64,000 bases of DNA from a bacterium (GTDB taxonomy: Bacteria > Patescibacteria > Paceibacteria > UBA9973 > UBA6065), in NCBI GenBank assembly GCA_030680695.1, contig JAUXUT010000149.1:372001-436000 (forward strand), read 5' to 3'. The notes beneath the pieces are model-generated. The model was not told the DNA's origin. It searched no databases and saw nothing but the letters and a program-made list of their open reading frames with translations. Positions 48,001 through 55,820 of the stretch are shown here, piece by piece. The translations under genes and the position numbers were made by a program. The number at the start of each line of letters is the position of its first letter. Position 1 is the stretch's first letter.

Positions 48001-50195
48001 GTAGTGGTATAACGAACCAACTCGGTGCCACCCACATAAAATGATATCGGTCTGCCTGAATTGTCTCCTTCAAAATATGACCCCACAGAGTCGGCTCCAA
48101 GCCTGAAGAAACTTCCAGGCGTACTAGCACTGTGAAAAGCTCCGACACCGACAACATCAAGTGCCCGTGATGGTGTAGTTGTGCCGATACCCACATTCCC
48201 CGACGCCGTCACAGTAAACCTGGTTGAACCACTTGTTTCTAAATGCAAATCATTTGCATCATTCGTGCCCAGTATTGCAGCAGCCCCGAATGAATTGCCG
48301 TTGTGTTGGAAGAACGACGCACCGAAACCAAGAGATGATGTGGCAATCGACGTAACATTACCACTCTGGCCGAAGAGGACGCCTGAAAGGGATCCGACCG
48401 AAAGACCTGATGTGGTGGTGGTTCCAGTTGCGGTCATGTCCACTGATGTGAGATTGCCCGTGAAGTATCCATTACCCTCGACAGAGAGGCGCTCTGAAGG
48501 AGACGTGGTACCGATGCCGACGTTGCCTGTGGAAGTAATACGCATCGCCTCGGATGCTCCCGTGTAGAAACTAAGGAGTGCGGCCCCTACACCCGAAGCG
48601 GTCCTCGACTGAATAAAGCTTCCAGTGGCATCGACTCCGAAATCAAGTTGATTGACAGAGTTCACCACTTTCACATTTGTGTCGTCGGCTGTATCGCGCG
48701 CAACAACAAGTCTCTGTGTTGGAGATGTGGTGCCGATACCGATGTTGCCATCAGCAGTCACTGTGACACGCGCGATACCATTCGTCTCGAAGTTTAGGTC
48801 GAACGCATCGTTTGTTCCAATCGTCGTGGTGGTTCCGAACGAGTTACCGTCGTTCATGAATGCATCGCCGACGATTGCTGCAACCGATGTTGTACCGACA
48901 TCACCATTAGCAGCGACAAGTATTCCAGTGAGTCCACCGAGAGTGAGCGAACCTTGCACCGATATATTGCCGCCGACAGATGCGTTATCTGCGATAGATG
49001 CACTTCCCAGCACTGAAAGTTCTTTTCCAACTTCGACATTGCCAGAAAGTGTCGCCCTTATGCTCGGACCGACCCTGTCAGCACCACCGCGCACATTAAG
49101 CATGGCTATCTCTGCCATGTTCTGGGCATTCGCTATCTGACTCTCGAGCGCTGCCCTCATTGCCGCAAGTTCAGCTGAACCAGATGATGGCACTGTCGAC
49201 GTCACAGGTACATACACAACCGAAGGGCTCGTCTGGTTGGCAGGAGCAGGGTTAATGACGGTGACCACCTGTGTGACTGGTCGAACAGGTTCTTCATCGT
49301 CCGTATCGTCTATAGTCGCAGTCGTAAATGCGAAGTCATCGCCACCAATACCGAAGAGCCTCGCAAAATACGAGCCTGTCCGATCAAAGATTGGATTTAT
49401 AGTCCTATATACAGAGACAGCGATACTTTCCGCGACTGACCTGAAACTCAAGTCCTCTGACAATGCCGACGATGCGGCGGCGAGGGCCATGCGGTTATTG
49501 CCATCGATCGCACGTGCGACCTCCATAACCTTCGAAGGAAGTGATGCGGCAACCTCTGCGGTATCAATCGTTCTTTCACCGATATCTTCGATTGTCGTAA
49601 GGTAAGAATTTCCAACCAGACGTATCGACGAGGCAATATCATATATTGTTGATTCAATTGCCCTGCTCATCGACTCCCCAACGGACCTTATTCCTTCGAT
49701 AGCGACACCGCGACGTGATGCATCCGCAATTCCCGCACCTCCCACTATTAATGCCACGGCTACTGTGCCTGCGGCGACCTTATCCAGGAGACCAGAAAGA
49801 GTTGTGAGTGAGGATTGGGAAATTATAGGTCGCGAAATAGACGCCTTAGATTTTTTCAAAGTAGGCAGAAAATCGCGGTCGTCTGAATGGTACAAGACAT
49901 CCGAGATGCTTTGTGGTTGAGCGGATTCTCGGATGACCGAGGCCGTCGAGTCTACGACCGGAACAGCGGCAGGAGTTGTGGTCAAATCTGCATCTAATGT
50001 CGCCTGCTCGCGCGCGGCAAGGTAACCCTTGAGAGAGTCTTCGCACACGAACCATGCGCGACCGACGATGCGCGCCTCGATCTTCTTCGCTCTGATGAGT
50101 TGACCGATGTAATCTTGAGCGTACCCGTACACCTTACTCGCCTTTCGAGAAGAGATGTATTTTTTTCCGTCGACTATTAGATGCTCGTCATTCAT
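45069..50195 (-). CDS. Giant fibre-like surface protein: HTH, membrane helix, GIGTTSP repeats, S74 domain
   Basis: 1708 residues. Residues 1-60 (YISSRKASKVYGYAQDYIGQ) look like a cytoplasmic helix-turn-helix of the excisionase/MerR type; a Ser/Thr-rich linker and a membrane helix (about 139-160) follow; then a long exported region with about 12 copies of GNVGIGTTSP, as in phage tail fibres and CPR/environmental adhesins. A peptidase S74 (intramolecular chaperone) domain starts near 1354 with the Ser-Lys pair of SSDERLKD, continuing through YAGFSAQNIGEFIPEAV. Unlike phage proteins, about 250 further residues follow, including a Calx-beta-like segment. The start is set at 50195, 7 nt after TATAAT. 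It is probably an attachment fibre; the HTH may sense it. Confidence 0.85.
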   Translation of the reverse strand: MNDEHLIVDGKKYISSRKASKVYGYAQDYIGQLIRAKKIEARIVGRAWFVCEDSLKGYLAAREQATLDADLTTTPAAVPVVDSTASVIRESAQPQSISDVLYHSDDRDFLPTLKKSKASISRPIISQSSLTTLSGLLDKVAAGTVAVALIVGGAGIADASRRGVAIEGIRSVGESMSRAIESTIYDIASSIRLVGNSYLTTIEDIGERTIDTAEVAASLPSKVMEVARAIDGNNRMALAAASSALSEDLSFRSVAESIAVSVYRTINPIFDRTGSYFARLFGIGGDDFAFTTATIDDTDDEEPVRPVTQVVTVINPAPANQTSPSVVYVPVTSTVPSSGSAELAAMRAALESQIANAQNMAEIAMLNVRGGADRVGPSIRATLSGNVEVGKELSVLGSASIADNASVGGNISVQGSLTLGGLTGILVAANGDVGTTSVAAIVGDAFMNDGNSFGTTTTIGTNDAFDLNFETNGIARVTVTADGNIGIGTTSPTQRLVVARDTADDTNVKVVNSVNQLDFGVDATGSFIQSRTASGVGAALLSFYTGASEAMRITSTGNVGIGTTSPSERLSVEGNGYFTGNLTSVDMTATGTTTTSGLSVGSLSGVLFGQSGNVTSIATSSLGFGASFFQHNGNSFGAAAILGTNDANDLHLETSGSTRFTVTASGNVGIGTTTPSRALDVVGVGAFHSASTPGSFFRLGADSVGSYFEGDNSGRPISFYVGGTELVRYTTTAVGIGTTSPVARLAVTGSGTGTGRAFTVANSANTERFTVLDNGNVGIGTTTPSQKFSVQGDGLFSGNLSVANLTATGTVSFTGSSSLSWGVGGSTLTTGQLTVGAVGTAGSSLMVNTPSLNSNYGSGFGVDGSYTNPGGVGTSVINLKALGVYSGGGYGSVMAFYTSSGVTASEKMRITAAGNVGIGTTTPGFSLTISGSAQLAAQGNLSLGLLNTGTGGRSWRIIASDSAGTLAGGIGLFDDVAGAYSFAVSPTGNFGIGTTSPSAKLSVTGSGTGTGRAFTVANSANVERFTVLDNGNVGIGTTSPSAKLSVTGSGTGTGNLLQLADSANTPRVTVLDNGNVGIGTVSATRKLEVYSSSSGNTIAGVKLKNEGGAVGTSAAIDFDFFGSDSIGARIAGVRENTGNFQSGLTFFTNSGGTGASIVERLRITNEGNVGIGTTTPGTTIEAYRQNAQTDIRLSASDIYRTTITNRFSSNNPFTLSTYQGGTDRPVIDVKVVGSDRGIQFGSDIGAIQNLLTFYAAGEQIVTMRSGSVGIGSTTPAARLDLVGLNNATSDLFRVSSVTALATSSRFVVTSGGNVGIGTTSPSAQLTNTGTVRFEALGSAGGNLVTDTLGNVTASSDERLKDITGSFGRGLADIRGITPILYRWNGTSGLETFNVYAGFSAQNIGEFIPEAVFTNSQGYLSLAERPILASIVNAVKELDISLASTTARLSLTESRLDSIESLLASGSTMGQTSTSTVTSIVSGWFSSLGATIENAYVRFVAIVADFIQTKSLTVGDTNNLAASGITIFDRATGEPVCMFVENGAMKSESGVCGGTVAPSGNPEPQSNAGNNNVDESPVSTATGKYTITHAPELSTSEGGGAASFTVVLDSAPLADVTFPITISDPTEGELSHSTITFTPSNWNVYQTITITGVDDSEIDGPVSYTVIVGVSSSVDINWNGVSAKTVSLVNYDNDEAQEPEPVLEEEATG
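47039..47227. repeat. Near-identical 60-bp direct repeats within the giant gene
   Basis: 47039-47098 and 47168-47227 are identical except for one base; the repeat unit is 129 bp (43 codons) apart, and a partial third copy lies near 47934. Recombination between copies could change fibre length. Confidence 0.85.
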
Positions 50196-50202
50196 TACGA
50201 TA

Positions 50203-50208
50203 ATTATA
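50203..50208 (-). promoter_or_regulatory. -10 box of the giant fibre gene (leaderless type)
   Basis: Minus strand TATAAT (50208-50203), 7 nt before the ATG at 50195; the -35 is poor. Confidence 0.6.
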
Positions 50209-50550
50209 GAATCGGATAGCCGAGATACGTATACCCTTGAACGTGTTTTCTGGGGAAAAGCCAAAACGACATTTCAAGAGCTCGGCAGTGCAAATGATGT
50301 CGATAAACATCACGGCCATGTGAACGAGCATGTTGTTCATCTGATCGACCATCGATGTGCACAAGACAGACGATTTGACGGAATTTTCTTTCGTGGCTAA
50401 CATTCGTGAACCGTGTATCAAGGTTTATCAATCTTTAAAAATGATTAGATAAAGCACCTAGCCACCGAATCGCAACCTCGACTGACGCCGGTTTTTACTT
50501 ACCTCACCGACAAGTTTCCTCTTTGCGCCCCGTTCATGTAGAGTATCGTC
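50209..50550. other. Intergenic region before tlyA, no firm gene
   Basis: Short open frames exist on both strands (about 50188-50421 minus, 50155-50400 plus), but neither has a family signature, and both overlap the promoter of the giant gene. No terminator or repeat was seen. TAGAGT lies 6 nt before the tlyA ATG as a possible -10. Confidence 0.4.
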
Positions 50551-51303
50551 ATGGACAACACTACAGCACCAGAACATAAGAAAAGGCTCGATGTCTATAT
50601 CGCCGAAACCGGTCTTGTTCGCAGCAGGAGCGTTGCAGCCGATCTTGTGAAGCGCGGAAAAGTAATTGTGAACGGCAACATCGAAAAAAAACCGAGCCTC
50701 ATTGTCTTCCCTGCTGACAAAGTTGAGGTGTCTGAAGCGATGCGTTTCGTAAGTCGCGCTGGTGACAAGCTCGACGGCGCACTCGATGCATGGAAAATAG
50801 ATGTCGATGGCATGACTGCAATTGATATCGGTTCATCGACCGGTGGATTCGTTGATTGCCTCTTGAAACGCGGTGCAGAAAAAGTCATCGCCATCGAAGT
50901 CGGCACGGATCAGCTCGATGCGTCGCTTCGTGGTGATCCGCGAATCGAGTTGCACGAGCAAACCGATGTGCGAAGATTCTCTTTACCTAAGTCTTCACCC
51001 CTCGCCGATCTCATCGTTGCAGACGTATCATTCATTTCATTGTCGCTCATCTTTCCCAAAGCATACGAACTTCTCCGCAAAGGCTGCGAGATGATCGCAC
51101 TCGTAAAACCGCAATTCGAAGTCGGCCGTGAAATCGCTCACAAAAGGAAAGGTGTCATCCGCGACGAAAAAGAACGTCGCACCGCATTCGACCGCGTTGT
51201 CGCCGACGCCAAATCAATCGGCTTTAAAGTCGTCGCATATATCGACTCCCCTCTCGATGGCGAGGGTGGCAATCGCGAGTACCTCCTCCGTCTCAAAAAG
51301 TAA
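50551..51303 (+). CDS. tlyA: TlyA-family rRNA 2'-O-methyltransferase
   Basis: 250 residues: an S4 RNA-binding domain (about 10-65, KRLDVYIAETGLVRSRSVA and RGKVIVNG) followed by an FtsJ-like methyltransferase with AIDIGSSTGGFVDCLLKRGA (about 90-109), the ADLIVADVSFISLSLI strand and ALVKPQFEVGR. TlyA methylates cytidines in 16S and 23S rRNA; in mycobacteria its loss gives capreomycin resistance. Older annotations call it hemolysin. A hexamer TAGAGT lies 6 nt before the ATG, but it is a weak -10. Confidence 0.93.
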   Translation: MDNTTAPEHKKRLDVYIAETGLVRSRSVAADLVKRGKVIVNGNIEKKPSLIVFPADKVEVSEAMRFVSRAGDKLDGALDAWKIDVDGMTAIDIGSSTGGFVDCLLKRGAEKVIAIEVGTDQLDASLRGDPRIELHEQTDVRRFSLPKSSPLADLIVADVSFISLSLIFPKAYELLRKGCEMIALVKPQFEVGREIAHKRKGVIRDEKERRTAFDRVVADAKSIGFKVVAYIDSPLDGEGGNREYLLRLKK

Positions 51304-51353
51304 TTCGAATTGATCATCATCCTTGCTTTATTCTGTGTCGGCTGGTAAAAAGC

Positions 51354-51677
51354 ATGGAAATGTACAAAGTAACGTATATCGTTTATCATCATCACCTTGG
51401 AATGTTTGCCTGGCAGAAAACTGAGACGAACCAGCTTCGTCCTGTGAAGGGCGAATACCTGCACATGGAGACGCCAGGCCTGTCGGTCTTCGTCGAACAT
51501 GTCGAGCGCGACATCCAGACCGGCGAGCATTTCGCCTTCTGTAAGTCGCTCGTCGCAATCGGCATGCCTGAAGACGGTGATGCCGCCAAGTCCTTCTGGC
51601 TTGTTGAAGAAGGCTGGGAGAAGCTGCAGGTGGATGATCGCCATCAACTGGCCTTCCACCACCAACACGAGCTTTAA
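51354..51677 (+). CDS. Hypothetical protein, unknown family
   Basis: 107 residues, unrecognised. Aromatic and histidine-rich, with YIVYHHHLGMFAWQK (about 8-22), an acidic middle and a C-terminal HHQHEL. No signal peptide or membrane helix. It is monocistronic with a strong terminator; the start could also be the ATG two codons downstream. The His-rich ends may bind metal, which is speculation. Confidence 0.55.
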   Translation: MEMYKVTYIVYHHHLGMFAWQKTETNQLRPVKGEYLHMETPGLSVFVEHVERDIQTGEHFAFCKSLVAIGMPEDGDAAKSFWLVEEGWEKLQVDDRHQLAFHHQHEL

Positions 51678-51688
51678 AAATTCATTGC

Positions 51689-51721
51689 GCCGCCAGACCC
51701 TCCGGGTCTGGCGGCTTTTTC
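51689..51721 (+). terminator. Intrinsic terminator of the 107-residue protein gene
   Basis: GCCGCCAGACCC-TCC-GGGTCTGGCGGC, a 12-bp stem followed by T5. Confidence 0.95.
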
Positions 51722-51748
51722 TTATCAAAACGAGCCTGGATACGCCCT

Positions 51749-51834
51749 TTACTCCCTGCCCCACATATGTTATTCTGTGGCCTATCAGAGCCACCCGGCT
51801 CTCTTTATTTTTCTTTAAGGAATCCTTTATCCGT
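51749..51834 (+). promoter_or_regulatory. typA promoter and leader with 5' hairpin and U-rich tract
   Basis: TTACTC (51749-51754), 16-bp spacer, TATTCT (51771-51776); predicted +1 near 51783. The leader begins with AGAGCC-ACCC-GGCTCT (51787-51802) followed by CTTTATTTTTCTTT and a ribosome-binding-like AAGGA. It closely parallels the rpsA leader. Confidence 0.55.
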
Positions 51835-53637
51835 ATGCAGATCCGCAACATCGCCATCATAGCCCACGTCGACCACGGCAAAACGACCCTCATGGACGGC
51901 ATCATGAAGCAGGTTGGAGTCGCCAAAGAAGGCTTCTCTATGGATTCCAATGCCCTGGAACAGGAGCGTGGCATCACCATTTACGCCAAAAATGCGGCAA
52001 TAACGTACAAAGGCACCAAAATTAACATTGTGGACACCCCTGGACACGCCGATTTCGGCTCTGAAGTCGAACGTGTGCTCCGATCTATTGACACCGTCCT
52101 CCTGCTCGTAGACGCCCAGGAAGGCCCTATGCCACAGACCCGTTTCGTACTCAAGAAGTCTCTCGAGCTTGGTATGAAGCCGATTGTGCTCATAAACAAG
52201 ATAGACAAGCCTGCCGCTCGCCCAAAGGAAGTTATGGACGAAATACTCGAGCTTTTCATCGAACTTGGTGCAACAGACGCACAGCTCGACTTCACCACAA
52301 TTTATGCGATCGGCCGCGACGGCATCGCTAAACGCAAGCTTGAAGACGAATCAAAGAACCTCGATCCCCTGCTCGACACCATACTCGAGCTCGTGCCACC
52401 TGCGGCATCAGACATTTCGGCACCTCTGCGCATGCAGCCTTTCAACCTCGCATATGATTCCTACACTGGACGACTTGGCCTCGGGCGAATCTACGAAGGA
52501 ACCATCAAGGTGGGTCAGAATGTTATCATAAAAAAACCTACAGGCGAGGTTCGCCAAGGCAAGGTCACCAAGCTATTCACCTTCGAAGGACTAGATCGTA
52601 AGGAAGTAGACGAGGCGGGCGCCGGCGATATTGCCATGGTTGCCGGACTTTCCGACATATTCATCGGTGAAACCATCTGCCAGGATGCGGACCAAACGCC
52701 TCTCCACGCCATCAATGTTGACGAACCAACTATCGCCCTTAACTTCCTCGTCAATAACTCGCCTTTCGCTGGACGTGAAGGTAAGTTCGTAACCACCCGT
52801 CAGATTCGTGAACGCCTTGAAAAGGAGCTCGAGGTCAACGTGGGACTACGCATAGACTTCACTCCACCTGTTCAACCTGGCCAACCTGATACTTTCAGGG
52901 TATTTGGACGAGGAGAACTCCACGTATCAGTCCTTCTTGAAAACATGCGCCGAGAAGGATTTGAATTGCAAGTGTCTCAGCCTCAAGTAATCATAAAAGA
53001 AATTGACGGCGTAAAGTCCGAGCCATTTGAAGAAGTGACTGCAGATGTCAGGTCAGAACATTCTGGCGAAGTCATCCGCAAGCTCTCTGTACGGAAAGGA
53101 ATCATGACCAACATGAACGAGCGCGAAGGCATCACTCGCCTCACCTTCGAGATTCCAACCCGTGGCCTTCTCGGATATCGCGGTGAATTCGTCATCGATA
53201 CCAAGGGTGAGGGCATCCTCTCTGCTCGATTCGTCGGCTTCAGGCCTCACGTAGGCATGATCGAGAAGCACGAGGTAGGATCCATGATTTCCATGGAAAA
53301 CGGCGAAGCTGTCGGATTTGCCCTTTGGAACCTACAAGAACGAGGCGTTCTGTATATCAATCCAGGAACTCCTGTGTATGAAGGCATGATTCTTGGCAAC
53401 ACATCCAAGGGTGAAGACCTCGAAGTAAACCCGTGTAAGGGTAAAGTGCTTTCAAACTATCGATCCGCCGGCAAAGACGATGCAATCACGCTCATTCCCC
53501 CATTCAAAATTTCAATCGAGCGCGGACTTGAAATCATGCATGAAGATGACTTCCTTGAAATAACTCCTGAATCTGTGCGCTTGCGTAAACAATCCCTCAA
53601 GAAAACTGACCGAGAGAAAAATAAGAAGAAGGCATAA
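51835..53637 (+). CDS. typA: Ribosome-associated GTPase TypA/BipA
   Basis: 600 residues: translational GTPase with IAIIAHVDHGKTTLMDGIM (6-24), switch I region ERGITIYAKNAAI, DTPGHADFG (about 68-76) and NKIDKPAARP (about 122-131), EF-G-like domains II, III and V, and the TypA-specific C-terminal domain. It helps 50S assembly and translation in stress or cold. The start was set at 51835 because the G-domain begins there; further upstream codons are in the leader. A ribosome-binding-like AAGGA lies 13 nt upstream. Confidence 0.96.
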   Translation: MQIRNIAIIAHVDHGKTTLMDGIMKQVGVAKEGFSMDSNALEQERGITIYAKNAAITYKGTKINIVDTPGHADFGSEVERVLRSIDTVLLLVDAQEGPMPQTRFVLKKSLELGMKPIVLINKIDKPAARPKEVMDEILELFIELGATDAQLDFTTIYAIGRDGIAKRKLEDESKNLDPLLDTILELVPPAASDISAPLRMQPFNLAYDSYTGRLGLGRIYEGTIKVGQNVIIKKPTGEVRQGKVTKLFTFEGLDRKEVDEAGAGDIAMVAGLSDIFIGETICQDADQTPLHAINVDEPTIALNFLVNNSPFAGREGKFVTTRQIRERLEKELEVNVGLRIDFTPPVQPGQPDTFRVFGRGELHVSVLLENMRREGFELQVSQPQVIIKEIDGVKSEPFEEVTADVRSEHSGEVIRKLSVRKGIMTNMNEREGITRLTFEIPTRGLLGYRGEFVIDTKGEGILSARFVGFRPHVGMIEKHEVGSMISMENGEAVGFALWNLQERGVLYINPGTPVYEGMILGNTSKGEDLEVNPCKGKVLSNYRSAGKDDAITLIPPFKISIERGLEIMHEDDFLEITPESVRLRKQSLKKTDREKNKKKA

Positions 53638-53645
53638 GAAGGCAT

Positions 53646-53685
53646 AAAAAACAAAATCCCCGCATAAGCGGGGATTTTGTTTTTC
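53646..53685. terminator. Bidirectional terminator between typA and the RRM gene
   Basis: A 17-bp perfect stem (53647-53663/53668-53684) with AAAACAAAATCCCCGC arms, loop ATAA, and A/T runs at both ends. Confidence 0.95.
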
Positions 53686-53717
53686 GGTCCCAGTCTCTGG
53701 CCTAAAGCCAGACGGGA

Positions 53718-54020
53718 TTAGAAGCTGCGTCGAGCGCCGCCTCCACCGAACGAAGAACCGCCTCGTGGTCGCTCTTCCATAGGGCGAGCCTCGTTGACCT
53801 TGATATTGCGTCCTTCGAAGTCCTGACCGTCGAACATCGCGACTGCCTTATCAGCATCAGCATCTTCCATGGTTACGAATCCGAATCCGCGTGAGCGGCC
53901 GGTCATCTTGTCCATGAGAACTGCAGCGTCAGACACTGCGCCTGCGCGCTCGAAGCCAGCCTTGAGGCTCTCCGAAGTGGTGCCGTACGATAGGTTACCG
54001 ACGTAAAGTTTCTTTGCCAT
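53718..54020 (-). CDS. RRM RNA-binding protein with Gly-rich tail
   Basis: 100 residues: a single RRM with RNP2 KLYVGNLS (3-10) and RNP1 RSRGFGFVTM (about 43-52), then a short Arg/Gly/Ser-rich C-terminus. The same architecture is common in cyanobacterial and CPR cold-responsive RNA-binding proteins. The start was set at 54020 since the RRM begins immediately after it. A TTGACT/TATACT promoter lies about 90 nt upstream, giving a leader of about 80 nt, unlike most genes here. Confidence 0.93.
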   Translation of the reverse strand: MAKKLYVGNLSYGTTSESLKAGFERAGAVSDAAVLMDKMTGRSRGFGFVTMEDADADKAVAMFDGQDFEGRNIKVNEARPMEERPRGGSSFGGGGARRSF

Positions 54021-54109
54021 TTGTCTATATTGTCTTACTAACTTATAACTATCGCCTTTCCTTTGGCCTGAAACTTGCGTTCGTACCTCGAGAAACCAAC
54101 GACCCCTTA

Positions 54110-54137
54110 AGTATACACACGCTTCACCTCTAGTCAA
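54110..54137 (-). promoter_or_regulatory. Promoter of the RRM gene with long leader
   Basis: Minus strand TTGACT (54137-54132), 16-bp spacer, TATACT (54115-54110); predicted +1 near 54103. The region 54021-54109 is the leader, with no obvious strong hairpin. Confidence 0.65.
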
Positions 54138-54255
54138 ATCACTCAATACGATGTGAGATAAAATGTGCTTTATTCGGAATCATTGATGCGATACGCTCAC
54201 ACATGACGTAGAGTCAGGCTCGCCATTTCAAGCCCTTGTGTTGGCCGTATTACGG

Positions 54256-55032
54256 CTATACGGAATCTGCCAGTCTGTATTCCCCAACCCTTGTTCTTAA
54301 TATGGAAAGGGTTACGGCGCCTGTACCAAGGTCATTACCAACATCCTGAACGAGTTGGCGAACATAAAAACCAGAGCCGCACACGACGCGGGCCCGAAAT
54401 ACGGTTATTTGGCCTTCGAACGACCCAATGAGCTCTTCCCATCGCTTCATTGTCTCTTCCTGCCTGAAATCCCCAACCAACGGCATGACGCTGTCACGAA
54501 TTGCCTGAAGGAGCTCACCTGTCGAAACCTGCCTTGATCCGACAAGCTCGACGGCTTCTGTCTTCACTTCATGCGTCGGTATGTCTTTGTCGACGAGACG
54601 TCCTGAACGAGCAAGTGCGAACATTGGCTCGCCGTTGATGACCTTAGATGAATACGGCGGATACTTCTGCATGATTGTGCCTTTATACTTCCCCAACGAG
54701 CCCTGAATGTCCGTATCAGTGACAGTGGCCGACGGATCGCGCTCGACTTTCTTTGCGATACCAAGCACATCAAACGTGTCAGTTTCATACCCAAGGAAAA
54801 ATTCGAACTCGTATTCCTTGTCGAGACTTGTGTATGCATCTCGTTCCTTGTTTTTCTCACCAGCGAGTACAACAAGTACGCCTTCGGCCATCGGATCGAG
54901 CCGACCGGCGTATGTCATTTTCGCCTTGGCATATTTGTGGTGACGGGCGACATATCGCTCGATAGTCTGAAGCGGTGTCTCGCTTTTTCGCTTACGTAGG
55001 TTCAATACATCGCTGATTGATTCATTTGCCAT
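54256..55032 (-). CDS. truB: tRNA pseudouridine-55 synthase, divergent
   Basis: 258 residues. TYAGRLDPMAEGVLVVL (about 40-56) matches the TruB motif II with the catalytic Asp (usual HxGTLDPxAxGVL); CGSGFYVRQLVQDVG is the motif III-like region. It modifies U55 in the T arm of most tRNAs. Sequence divergence is strong (YAGRLD for HTGTLD), so specificity is not certain. The start was set at 55032, 6 nt after a TACCAT -10. It is divergent from the exonuclease gene, with overlapping -10 boxes. Confidence 0.88.
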   Translation of the reverse strand: MANESISDVLNLRKRKSETPLQTIERYVARHHKYAKAKMTYAGRLDPMAEGVLVVLAGEKNKERDAYTSLDKEYEFEFFLGYETDTFDVLGIAKKVERDPSATVTDTDIQGSLGKYKGTIMQKYPPYSSKVINGEPMFALARSGRLVDKDIPTHEVKTEAVELVGSRQVSTGELLQAIRDSVMPLVGDFRQEETMKRWEELIGSFEGQITVFRARVVCGSGFYVRQLVQDVGNDLGTGAVTLSILRTRVGEYRLADSV

Positions 55033-55048
55033 AGGGCCATGGTACAAT
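55021..55048. promoter_or_regulatory. Overlapping divergent -10 boxes of truB and the exonuclease gene
   Basis: TACCAT on the minus strand (55044-55039) and TACAAT on the plus strand (55043-55048) share two bases. The plus side has TTCATT (55021-55026) at 16-bp spacing. Only one side can be opened at a time. Confidence 0.5.
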
Positions 55049-55081
55049 GCTTCAACCTAATAACAAAGTCAGCTGTATTGT

Positions 55082-55657
55082 ATGAGAAAGATCGTATTCG
55101 ACATCGAAACAAGAAACCTATTCCAGGATGTAGGCACTAATGACCCTCGGGACCTCGACATCTCTGTCGTGTGTCTCTACGACTACTCAACCGACTCGTA
55201 TCACAGCTTTCTTCAGGAAGACTTCGGCAAGCTTTGGCCCATACTTGAAAGCGCCGATATGCTCATTACCTTCAACGGCGACCATTTCGACATACCACTA
55301 CTCGGCAAGTACTATCCTGGCGACCTCACCAAGATAAAGAGTCTTGATCTGCTGAAAGAAATAAAAGATTCACTCGGCCGACGCATCAAACTCGACACCA
55401 TTGCCGAGGCGACTTTGGGCGCAGGAAAATCCGGACACGGATTGGAAGCCATCACGTGGTGGAAAAATGGCGAAATCGACAAGATCATTAAATATTGCCT
55501 AGACGATGTTAAAATCACCAAAGAAGTCTACGACTATGCAATGGCACATGGAATTCTCAAATACAAAGACGGTCTGGCCATCAAGGATATAAAAATGGAC
55601 ACAAACGATTGGGAGAAGAAAGCTGATTCGGCCCTTACCTTCTCGATGGGATTTTAA
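55082..55657 (+). CDS. DnaQ/RNase H-like 3'-5' exonuclease
   Basis: 191 residues of the DEDD exonuclease superfamily: ExoI KIVFDIETR (about 3-11), ExoII ITFNGDHFDIPLL (about 61-73) and ExoIII IKYCLDDVKIT (about 140-150, a Y-x3-D form, hence DEDDy). It resembles the exonuclease domain of family B DNA polymerases or the PolB-like RNase H_2 family. It is a stand-alone nuclease with unknown substrate (DNA proofreading, repair, or RNA trimming). Confidence 0.85.
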   Translation: MRKIVFDIETRNLFQDVGTNDPRDLDISVVCLYDYSTDSYHSFLQEDFGKLWPILESADMLITFNGDHFDIPLLGKYYPGDLTKIKSLDLLKEIKDSLGRRIKLDTIAEATLGAGKSGHGLEAITWWKNGEIDKIIKYCLDDVKITKEVYDYAMAHGILKYKDGLAIKDIKMDTNDWEKKADSALTFSMGF

Positions 55658-55684
55658 GCCTTATTTTAAACACATTTTATGTGC

Positions 55685-55713
55685 TTGACTTTTAACCTCA
55701 TAGGTGATATAAT
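55685..55713 (+). promoter_or_regulatory. Sigma70-like promoter of the 158-residue protein gene
   Basis: TTGACT (55685-55690), 17-bp spacer, TATAAT (55708-55713). The leader of about 100 nt (55720-55820) includes a GTGCC/GGCAC hairpin (about 55749-55760) and a ribosome binding site AAAGGATAGG. Confidence 0.85.
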
Positions 55714-55820
55714 GGGGGATGGAAGATAGATAGCCCCTTTCGGACACGTGCCTCGGCACGGAAGCTTCTGATTGGAGTACGCTATCGTCTCCGTTCACCA
55801 CAAACAAAAAAGGATAGGTC

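Noticed and set aside
47000..48800. CRISPR-like repeat array
   Set aside because: The repeats are in frame, of varying spacing, and encode GIGTTSP protein motifs; there are no spacers of constant length or cas genes.
45069..50195. Prophage tail-fibre gene
   Set aside because: The repeats and S74 domain look phage-like, but there is no capsid, terminase, integrase or lysis gene around, and the protein has a membrane helix and HTH.
50188..50421. Small minus-strand gene upstream of the giant fibre gene
   Set aside because: It would overlap the promoter and start of the giant gene and shows no family or start signals; left as unresolved spacer.
51499..51834. N-terminal extension of TypA upstream of 51835
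   Set aside because: The extra 112 codons overlap another gene, a strong terminator and the typA promoter; the G domain begins at 51835.
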